Source: Pseudomonas sp. CAN1 (GTDB taxonomy: Bacteria > Pseudomonadota > Gammaproteobacteria > Pseudomonadales > Pseudomonadaceae). From it: a stretch of DNA of 53,730 nt. Positions 44,032-52,600 of this stretch are shown piece by piece. Under the pieces are notes generated by a model, which saw only the letters and a list, made by a program, of their open reading frames with translations, did no database searches and was not told the origin of the DNA. Each line of letters starts with the position of its first letter. Position 1 is the stretch's first letter. A program made the position numbers and the translations under genes. The stretch lies in assembly GCF_030462585.1 (NCBI RefSeq), contig NZ_JASMRU010000025.1, positions 24,717 through 78,446 of the forward strand, written 5' to 3'.

Positions 44032-44784
44032 TCAGATAACGTGGGATTGGTGCAGCTCGGTCAACGCTTCGCCGCGCAGGAAGGCCAGCTCGACGGCGCG
44101 ACGGTCGCGCGGGCGCGGCAGCGGCACGGGGAATTCGCGGCGCAGGCGGCTGGGCGTGCCGCCCAGCAGCAGCACGCGATCACTGAGATAGAAGGCTTCA
44201 TCGAGGTCGTGGGTGACCAGCAGGATGCTGATGTCGTATTCCAGCGCCAGTTGCTGGATCAGGTCCTGCAGGCGAATGCGGGTGAAGGCGTCCACTGCGC
44301 TGAAGGGCTCGTCCAGCAGCAGCACCTGCGGCCGGCCATAGAGGCCACGGGCGATGGCCGCGCGCTGGGCCATGCCACCGGAGAGCTGCTTGGGCAGCAG
44401 TTCGCCCTTGCCTTCCAGTCCGACGTCGCGCAGCAGGTGCTCGATGCGCTGCTCGTCGGCCAGCCAGCCGTCAGCGAAGCCGATGTTCTGCGCGACGGTC
44501 AGCCAGGGCAGCAGGCGCGGCTCCTGGAACACCACGCCGACGCCACCACCGCCACGGCCGCTATCACCATCCGGGCCGAAGCCCAGCAAAGGGTTGCGCT
44601 CCAGGGAGCCGGCGAACTCGTCGTCCAGCCCGGCGGCGATACGCAGCAGGGTACTTTTTCCACAGCCGCTGGGGCCGAGCAGGCTGACCACTTCGCCCGG
44701 CGCCAGGCTCAGGCTGACGTCGTCCAGCACCCGCACGCCGGAGAAGCTCTTGCGGATATCACGCAGTTCCAGCAAGGCGCTCAT
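44032..44784 (-). CDS. Sulfonate-type ABC importer ATPase (second system)
   Basis: The 250-residue ATPase has Walker A GPSGCGKST, Q-loop VVFQEPRLLPW, signature LSGGMAQRAAIARGL, Walker B VLLLDEPFSAVD and VTHDLDEAF. A Gly-rich insertion (SGRGGGGVG) precedes the Q-loop. It starts at the ATG overlapping the permease stop. It clusters with SsuB/TauB/AtsC-type ATPases. Its position between ssuE and lsfA resembles PA3447-PA3449, a system of unproven substrate. Confidence 0.9.
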   Translation of the reverse strand: MSALLELRDIRKSFSGVRVLDDVSLSLAPGEVVSLLGPSGCGKSTLLRIAAGLDDEFAGSLERNPLLGFGPDGDSGRGGGGVGVVFQEPRLLPWLTVAQNIGFADGWLADEQRIEHLLRDVGLEGKGELLPKQLSGGMAQRAAIARGLYGRPQVLLLDEPFSAVDAFTRIRLQDLIQQLALEYDISILLVTHDLDEAFYLSDRVLLLGGTPSRLRREFPVPLPRPRDRRAVELAFLRGEALTELHQSHVI

Positions 44785-45635
44785 CAACGGTCACCCTGCT
44801 CTTGCGGACGATTGCCTAGAAAGGTATCGCGCCAGACCAGCGCGCGCAGCTCAAGCGCCTTGAGCAGGCTGTCGCTGAGCTTGCCGAGCACCGCCAGCAC
44901 CAGGATGGCGGCGATGACGATGTCCGGCCGCGAGGTTTCCCGGCCGTCGCTGAGCAGGTAGCCGAGGCCGCGGGTGGCGGCGATCAGTTCGGCGGCGACG
45001 AGGAACATCCAGCTCAGGCTCAACGCACCGCGCAGGCCGGTGAACAGGCTCGGCAGCGCCGCCGGCAGGAGGATGCGCCGCACCAGGGCGAAGGGTGACA
45101 GGTGATACAACCGGCCCAGCTCCACCCACTTGCGGTCGACGTTGCGCACGCCGGCCACCAGCGAGAGGTACACGGGGAAGAAGGCGCCGAGGGCGATCAG
45201 CACGATCTTCGGGGTTTCGTCGATGCCCAGCCAGAGCAGCAGCAAGGGCACCCAGGCCAGGCTGGGGATGGCCCGCAGCGCCTGGAAGGTTGGCTCCAGA
45301 TAGGCCTCGGCGCGCTGACTGAGGCCCACCCAGGTGCCGATCAGCACGGCCGCCGCCGCGCCGATGCAGAAGCCGGCGGCGACTCGCGCCAGGCTGGCGG
45401 CAACGTGTTTCCAGAGCTCGCCCTGGGCCAGTTGCCAGAGCGTCAGCGCAACACTGCTGGGCGCCGGCATCTGGTGCTCGGCGAGCCAGCCGATACGTAC
45501 CGAGAACTCCAGTACGGCGCACAGCAGCAGCGGCACCAGCCAGGCGCGCCAGCTCAGCCGCGGCCAGCGCGGCTTCAGTGCGCGGCGCTGGCGGGCCAGG
45601 CGCAGGCTCTGGGAGGGCAGGCCCTGGGAAGACAT
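44784..45635 (-). CDS. Sulfonate-type ABC importer permease (second system)
   Basis: The 283-residue permease has a basic cytoplasmic N-terminus and six helices. An EAA loop lies at ELGRLYHLSPFALVRRILLPAALPS near residue 165-190. It overlaps the ATPase gene by one base at the ATGA junction and lies 3 bp after the substrate-binding gene, so the three are one operon. Confidence 0.9.
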   Translation of the reverse strand: MSSQGLPSQSLRLARQRRALKPRWPRLSWRAWLVPLLLCAVLEFSVRIGWLAEHQMPAPSSVALTLWQLAQGELWKHVAASLARVAAGFCIGAAAAVLIGTWVGLSQRAEAYLEPTFQALRAIPSLAWVPLLLLWLGIDETPKIVLIALGAFFPVYLSLVAGVRNVDRKWVELGRLYHLSPFALVRRILLPAALPSLFTGLRGALSLSWMFLVAAELIAATRGLGYLLSDGRETSRPDIVIAAILVLAVLGKLSDSLLKALELRALVWRDTFLGNRPQEQGDR

Positions 45636-45638
45636 GCC

Positions 45639-46652
45639 TTATTGCCCTGCCTTGGCGACGGCGGGCTTGCCGATCACTTCACCGGCCAGTTGCGGCGCGA
45701 TCAGCTGATCGACCACGGCGGTGACATCGGTACCCGGCCGCACCAGTTGCTCGTCCAGCAGGATCGGTGCAGCGGCCTTCAGCGCGGCCACCTGTTCGGC
45801 CCCCGGCAACGGCTTGCTGAAGTCAGTGCGCGAGAGTTGCAGCTTCGCCACCTCCAGCGGCAGCTTGGCTTCCTCGGCGAGCAGCTTGGCGGTTTCCTCC
45901 GGGTGCGCCACGGCCCACTGGCGCGCCTCTTCGTAGGCGGCGATGACCTGCCTGATCAGCTCCGGCTGCTCCTTCTCGAACTTCTCGGTCACGCTGAGCA
46001 CGCCGTAGCTGTTGAAGTCGACGTTGCGGTACAGCAGCCGCGAGCCGGCCTGCAGTTCGCTGGCGGCCATGTGCGGATCGAGGCCGGCCCAGGCGTCCAC
46101 CCTGCCCTGCTCCAGCGCGGCGCGGCCGTCCGGGTGCTGCAGGTGGACGATCTCCACGTCGTTCTTGTCCAGCCCGGCCTGCTGCAGGCTGCGCAGCAGG
46201 AACAGGTAGGGATCGGTGCCCTTGGTCGCGGCGATCTTCTTGCCCTTTAGGTCGGCGACGGATTTCAGCGGCGAATCCTTGGGCACCACCAGTGCCGTCC
46301 ATTCCGGGCGGCTGGCGATGTACACGGTCTTCAGCGGGCTGCCGTTGGCGCGGCTGAGCACGGCAGCCAATCCCGCGGTGGAGGCGAAATCGGTGCTGCC
46401 GGCGTTGAGGTATTCCAGTGAGCGATTGCTGCCCTGGCTGAACACCCAGCGCACCTCGGTGCCCTGCGGCTTGAGGGATTTCTCCAGCCAGCCGAAGTGT
46501 TTGAGCACCAGGCTGGTGGGCGCGTAGTAGGCGTAGTCCAGGCGCACCTCTTTGGGGGCGTCGGCGGCTTGGGCGGGGCTGTTGTAGGCGCCGATCGGCA
46601 GGCTCGCGAGAAGAGCGACGGCCAGGCTGCGGCGCCAGGTGGAATGACCCAT
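45639..46652 (-). CDS. Sulfonate/taurine-type periplasmic binding protein (second system)
   Basis: The 337-residue SBP has a signal peptide (ending YNSPAQAADAPK). Its layout is that of SsuA: VRLDYAYYAPTSLVLKHFGWLEKSL, then FSQGSNRSLEYLNAGSTDFASTAGLA and GRVDAWAGLDPHMAASELQAG. The ligand-region residues differ from SsuA (SQGSNRSLE in place of FPGGPQLLE), so a different organosulfur ligand is likely. Confidence 0.9.
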   Translation of the reverse strand: MGHSTWRRSLAVALLASLPIGAYNSPAQAADAPKEVRLDYAYYAPTSLVLKHFGWLEKSLKPQGTEVRWVFSQGSNRSLEYLNAGSTDFASTAGLAAVLSRANGSPLKTVYIASRPEWTALVVPKDSPLKSVADLKGKKIAATKGTDPYLFLLRSLQQAGLDKNDVEIVHLQHPDGRAALEQGRVDAWAGLDPHMAASELQAGSRLLYRNVDFNSYGVLSVTEKFEKEQPELIRQVIAAYEEARQWAVAHPEETAKLLAEEAKLPLEVAKLQLSRTDFSKPLPGAEQVAALKAAAPILLDEQLVRPGTDVTAVVDQLIAPQLAGEVIGKPAVAKAGQ

Positions 46653-46730
46653 GGTCGTTCTCCTTGGCGTGGGCTGACGTCTTCTTCCCGTTTGGCGGGC
46701 AAGTCAGAAGCTGGACAGTGAAGGCTGAAT

Positions 46731-46788
46731 AAAAAAGCGCGGCGTGGTCCGCGCGTGAAGGATAAAAAATGGGCCGGCGAACCGGCCC
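46731..46788 (-). terminator. Tandem terminators after lsfA
   Basis: Reading leftward, GGGCCGG-TTCG-CCGGCCC (46771-46788) is followed by a T-rich tail and then GCGCGG-N6-CCGCGC (46737-46754) by TTTTTT (46731-46736). Two complete intrinsic terminators lie 17 bp apart. Confidence 0.9.
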
Positions 46789-46843
46789 GATTTCCCGCTC
46801 GAGGTTTGCTCGGACAGTGACTCCCCGGATGGGGAGCGGAGAG

Positions 46844-47482
<639 letters not shown>

Positions 47483-47503
47483 GGGTCTCTCCTTGTTCGT
47501 GTT

Positions 47504-47570
47504 GGTAACCACTATGCACAAGGTCTTTACGCATTAAAAAGAATATATTTTGATTTTCTTATAATCAAAA
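47504..47570 (-). promoter_or_regulatory. Sulfur-starvation-type promoter of lsfA
   Basis: The minus strand carries GTGCATAGTGGTTACC (47504-47519), which matches the ssuE element at 12 of 16 positions. TTTTGATT-N7-AATCAAAA lies 28 bp further upstream (47548-47570). The core element is 22 bp from the lsfA ATG. Confidence 0.65.
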
Positions 47571-47776
47571 ACAACTATCTTTCGATGACCCTGTTCGGCG
47601 ACGACCGCCGCCGGACACTGAGCATAGACAAGCTTCAGCCAACGCCCGGGAGAGGCGGTGTTTCATCCATGAGACAAACCCTCACCGTTCGTCGCCATCC
47701 GTCTGTAGCCCCTGTACGGCGGGGCTTTGCGGCATACACTCGGATGAATTAATCCTTTCGTTCGGGAGGTCAGCAT

Positions 47777-47986
47777 ATGTTGGGACAACGCGTCGACGAC
47801 GGCCACGCGGCCACCCATTACCGCAGTGACCGGATCAGCTCGGTCAATGGCCAGTACTTCTTCTCCACCCGTGAGGGAACCCTGGAAGGGCCCTACTTCA
47901 CCCGCTTCGATGCCGAGCGCGAAATCGCCCAGTACATCAGCCGCATGCAGCAGGCGGCAGGACTGATGGCGCGCGTGACGCAGTGA
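47777..47986 (+). CDS. Small conserved protein, DUF6316-like
   Basis: The 69-residue protein reads MLGQRVDDGHAATHYRSDRI and continues with GQYFFSTREGTLEGPYFTRFD and a C-terminal helix REIAQYISRMQQAAG. The STREG...GPY pattern is seen in short Pseudomonas proteins of the DUF6316 type; this name is tentative. No signal or membrane segment. GGGAGG precedes the ATG and a terminator follows. Function unknown. Confidence 0.75.
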   Translation: MLGQRVDDGHAATHYRSDRISSVNGQYFFSTREGTLEGPYFTRFDAEREIAQYISRMQQAAGLMARVTQ

Positions 47987-48308
47987 TCTTCGGCTGATCT
48001 CGTGCAAACGAAAAACCCCGGCCTGGTGCCGGGGTTTTCTTTATCTGCGCACAGGTAAACGGTTCGCGAGCAAGCTCGCTCCTACAGTTCCGGCTGACGT
48101 GCTCTGCGTAGGAGCGAGCTTGCTCGCGAACCCCACCCAACGCCGAGCTTGCGGGAACCAAATCTCTCGCATACACCAGCGCCCACGGCTAACGCATACC
48201 CAATGAAAAACCCCCGGCGTCACCGCCGGGGGTTTTCATCAGTGCCGTGCCGCTTGCGTGGAGCGGCCGGCGCCATTCGGGCGGGACGTGAGCCCGCGCC
48301 CGTCGTGC
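47987..48308. other. Gap with two terminators and an outward REP pair
   Basis: AAAAACCCCGGC-GCCGGGGTTTT (48011-48042) ends the small gene. A REP pair (48062-48131) has its units in the order opposite to most others here. AAAACCCCCGGCG...CGCCGGGGGTTTT-type stem (48203-48239) ends the thiolase gene. No gene is seen. Confidence 0.85.
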
Positions 48309-49493
48309 TCAGCGAACGGCCTCGAACAGGCCGGTGGCGCCCATGCCGCCGCCGACACACATGGTGACGACGCCGTAGCGCAGGTTGCGGCGCTGCAGTT
48401 CGCGGATCAGGTGGCCGACCTGGCGCGAGCCGGTCATGCCGAAGGGGTGGCCGATGGAGATGGAGCCGCCGTTGACGTTGTACTTCTCGTTGTCGATGCC
48501 CAGGCGATCACGGGCGTAGAGGCACTGCGAGGCGAAGGCTTCGTTGAGTTCCCAGAGGTCGATGTCGGCGACTTGCAGGCCCTTGGCCTTGAGCAGCTTG
48601 GGCACCGAGAACACCGGGCCGATGCCCATCTCGTCGGGCTCGCAGCCGGCAACGGTGAAGCCGCGGAAGAAGGCCTTGGGTTTCAGGCCCAGCTCCAGCG
48701 CCTTGTCCAGGCTCATGATCAGGGTCATGGAGGCGCCGTCGGAGAGTTGCGAGGCGTTGCCGGCGGTGACCGAGCCGTCCTCGGCGAATACCGGCTTGAG
48801 GGAGTTCAGGCCCTCAAGGGTGGTTTCCGGGCGGTTGCAGTCGTCGCGGTCGACGACGCCGTCGAGCACCTTCTTCTCGCCGGTGGCCTTGTCTTCCACC
48901 AGGTACTTCACGCTCATCGGCACGATTTCGTCGTCGAACAGGCCTTCGGCCTGGGCGCGGGCGGTGCGCTGCTGGCTCTGCAGGGAGTACAGGTCCTGCT
49001 GCTCGCGGGTGACGTTGTAGCGGCGGGCGACGATCTCGGCGGTCTGGCCCATGGGGTAGTAGATGCCGGGGAAGTCCGACTCCAGGCGCGGGTTGACGAA
49101 GTTGTCACGGTTCATCTTGCCCGCGGTCATGCTGATCGACTCGACGCCGCCGGCCACCAGGATGTCGCTGCAGCCCGAGGCCACCTGGTTGGCGGCGATG
49201 GCGATGGCCTGCAGGCCCGAGGAGCAGTAGCGGTTGAGGGTCATGCCGGCGACATGGGTGCCCAGGCGCGACAGCACGGCGGCGTTGCGGCCGATGTTGT
49301 GGCCCTGGGCGCCTTCGTTGGAGCCGGCGCCAACCACGCAGTCGTCCACCAGCAGCGGGTCGAGGTTGTTGCGCGCCAGCAGCGCGTCGATGCAATGGGC
49401 GACCATGTCATCCGGACGGGTCATGTTGAATTTGCCACGGAAGGACTTGGCCAGGCCGGTACGGACGCTGTCGACGATCACCACTTCGCGCAT
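48309..49493 (-). CDS. Acetyl-CoA acetyltransferase / acyl-CoA thiolase
   Basis: The 394-residue thiolase has the acyl-binding Cys in NRYCSSGLQAIA (near residue 92), NEAFASQCL (near 335), catalytic His in SIGHPFGMTG (near 355) and Cys in CVGGGMGATGLF at the end. It condenses or cleaves 3-ketoacyl-CoA. MREVVIVDSVRTG is the standard start. A single-gene unit, next to lsfA as in P. aeruginosa PA3454. Confidence 0.93.
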   Translation of the reverse strand: MREVVIVDSVRTGLAKSFRGKFNMTRPDDMVAHCIDALLARNNLDPLLVDDCVVGAGSNEGAQGHNIGRNAAVLSRLGTHVAGMTLNRYCSSGLQAIAIAANQVASGCSDILVAGGVESISMTAGKMNRDNFVNPRLESDFPGIYYPMGQTAEIVARRYNVTREQQDLYSLQSQQRTARAQAEGLFDDEIVPMSVKYLVEDKATGEKKVLDGVVDRDDCNRPETTLEGLNSLKPVFAEDGSVTAGNASQLSDGASMTLIMSLDKALELGLKPKAFFRGFTVAGCEPDEMGIGPVFSVPKLLKAKGLQVADIDLWELNEAFASQCLYARDRLGIDNEKYNVNGGSISIGHPFGMTGSRQVGHLIRELQRRNLRYGVVTMCVGGGMGATGLFEAVR

Positions 49494-49627
49494 GGGGAAA
49501 CCTCGTTGCTTGTTGTTCGTTGGGGAGGATGGTGTGGCCCCGAGCATAGGCGGCAGTGAGGACGCACGGCGACGATCATTCACCAGCCGTATAGCCGTGC
49601 CCCCACCCTCGTTGGGCGGGGGATAAA

Positions 49628-49657
49628 CGAAACCGCCGCCCGGAGGCGGCGGTTTCG
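49628..49657 (-). terminator. Terminator of the adhesin gene
   Basis: CGAAACCGCCGCC and GGCGGCGGTTTCG form a strong stem just after the adhesin stop codon. Confidence 0.88.
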
Positions 49658-49673
49658 ACCGGTGTTGCGAAGG

Positions 49674-52600
49674 TTAAACGGTGTCGGTCTTGATCGCGTG
49701 GTCGCCCAGCAGGCCGTTGAGCACGGTATGGGTATCCCCTGCCGAGAGCACGCCGTTGCCAGCATGGCCGGCGTACTTGGCGGCCAGGTCGACGTTGGCC
49801 AGGTCGATGGTCTGGGTGGTGGTGCCGCCGCTGGTGGGGCTGACGCCGATGCTGGTGGTGCCCGAGTTGACCGAGAAGGTCAGGTAGTGGGACAGCGAGT
49901 CGGCGTTGGGCAGTGCGCCCTGCAGCAGGTCGGCCAGGTTCAGGCTGTCGCCTTCGGCGATGCTGAAGTCCTTGATCACGTCGTGGCCGGTGTCACCCGA
50001 CTTCCAGATGAACTCGTCCGCGCCGGTGCCGCCGTACATGATGTCGTCGCCCGGCCCACCGATCAGCTTGTCGTTGCCGCCCTGGCCGAACATCAGGTCA
50101 TTGCCGGCGCCGCCTTCGAGGATGTCGTTGCCGCCGCGCATGTCGCCTGCGACGTTGAACTGGTCCGCGTGCTGGACGATGTAGTTGGTCACCTGGGCGA
50201 CGGTGGGCGCGCTGCCGTTGGTGGCGGTCAGGTAGTCCACCAGTGCCTGGTAGCCCTGGCCGTTGTGCGACCCGGCGGCGTGCCCGGCCCAGGCCAGCGC
50301 GTCGGTGTTGATGACATCGCCGAAGAGGATGTCATTGCCTGCGCCGCCGACCAGGTGGTCGTTGCCCACGGTCACCGGTGTGCTGGTGCTGAAGCCTTCC
50401 TGCAGGGCCGCCTGGAGCTGCTCGGCGGTGTTGATGATCTGCGGCTGGCCGACGCTGTTGGTGATGGTCTGGTTGTCGAGGTTGATCGAACCATTGCCGG
50501 TGGTGTCGGTGTTGTCGAAGAACTTCAGGTAGTTGCTGTTGATGCCGTTGCCGATGCCGATGGCATTGACGTCCACCGCATTGTCGCCGGTCAGGGCGCC
50601 GACGTGGTGCAGCATGTCGTTGCCCGAGACCAGTGCGGCGTTGATGTCGTTGTAGTTGGTGGTGTCACCGCTGTTGCTGTTGCCGTTGTAGACGGTCGGG
50701 TTGCCATCGGTGAGGAAGAACGCCAGGTTGACGTAACCGTGGGCTGCATCGGCATGGTTGGTGCTGACCTGGGTGTTGAACCACGCGGTCGCGGACTTCA
50801 TCGCGTCGTCGTAGTTGGTCGCGCCGTCGGCTGCCAATTTGCCGATGGCAGCGATCAGCGCGGCGACATTGGCGGTGGTCAGGCCGTTGTAGGTGGTGAC
50901 GTGCGAACTGTCGCTGAACGACACCAGGCTGATGTTGATCACCCCGTCATGGCCCTTGATCGCGTTGATCAGGTTGGTCAGCGCGTTCTTCGCCAGGGCC
51001 ATGCGGGTCAGCCCTGCGGTGCCGGAGGGATCACCCATGCTGCCGGAGGTGTCGACGATCAGCGAGATGTTGTAGTTCTTGCCCGGCTGGGTATAGACCG
51101 ACACGCCGCCAGCATCGCCGATCAGCACATCGTTGCCGCCGTTGCCGTTGATCTGCCCGGCCTTGTCCGCATCCAGCGGGCTGGGGACGGTGTGCAGGAC
51201 GGAGGAGCCATCGACGTCACCGGCATTGCTGCCCACCACCAGGATCGGCTGGCCGTACTTCAGGCAGATATTGAGGTTGGCCGAGGCCGTGTCGCCATCG
51301 CCGTCGACGATGGTGTACTTGAACACCTCGCTGATCTGCCCGCTCTCCGGGAAGGCCACGCCGGCCTTGGAGGCGTAGGTGTAGTCGCCGGCCTGGTGGC
51401 CAGCAACGTCCTTGAGGTACACGGTCAGGGTGCCGCTGCTGGTCTGGATCGTCAGCAGGCCGGTGCTTGTGTTGTAGCTGCCGGTGGCGCTGGTGGCGTT
51501 GGGGTTGACGTTGGTGAAGGCGCCCGAGGCGTCCACGGCGAACTTCTCGCCGCCGAACTCGACCTGGGTGATGCGCACGGTGCCGTCGGCGCTCACCGGC
51601 ACATCGTTGGCCAGCAGGTTGCCGCTGACCGAGTCGATGGTCACCAGGTTCTGCAGGGTGGCGGTGAGGTCGCTGGGCTGGGTGACGATGATCGGCGTGC
51701 CCTTGCCGTCGATGCCTACCAGGTCGGCGTTGGTGATCGAGGTGCCCAGGCCCACGGCATAGGCATCGACATGGTTGGTGGCGTCGTTGTTGTCACCATC
51801 CGGGTTGGCCAGGAAGGCCTTCCACTGGTTGATCGCGGTGCTGGTGTTGCCCTCGTTCGGCTGGCCGTCGGAGATGAAGTACACCCGGTTGATCGCCGCC
51901 GGATCATGGCCGCTAGCGGTGATGTCGGAGGTGACGTTGGTCTTGGCCAGGTTGAGCGCGACCTGGTAGTTGGTGTTGTCCTCGGTCTTGAGGCCGTTGA
52001 TCTTGTTGACCAGCGCCGTGTACTGCGCATCCGAGGTGCCGTTGAAGTTGAAGTCGCCCAGGTCCTTGGCCGCGCTGGCAAAGGTCAGCAGCGACACGTG
52101 GATGGCAATGCCCATGGCCGCGTATTGCTGCACCAGGTTGACCAGCGCCGCCTTGGCGTTGGTCAGCTTGCTGCCGTCCATGCTGCCGGAGACATCCACC
52201 ACCAGGGTCAGGTTGACCGCCGGCGGCGCCTGTTGCACCAGGCAGCGCGGCGAGTCGTCCACCGCCGTCGGGCCATCGTCGAGGAAGGTCAGCTTGCTGC
52301 CCAGGTCGATGCTGGCGGCCTTGGAGTCGCCGTCGCCATCGGTGACCGTGGCGGTCAGGCCGATCTTGCCGTTGGCCAGGCTCAGCGCATCGTTCGGGTC
52401 ACTGGCATTGGGGTGCTTGAGGGCCAGTTGCTGGTCGAGCTTGACCACACCGGTGCCGCTGTCGAGCGTCACCTTGAACGCCAGCGCCCCGCCGGTGCCG
52501 CCGACGCGACCTTCGACCTGGGTATCGCTGACCTTGACCAGCACGATGTTCTGCCCGTCGGTGGTCTGCAGGCCGCTCTGGGTGCCGGTGGTGGCCGTCA

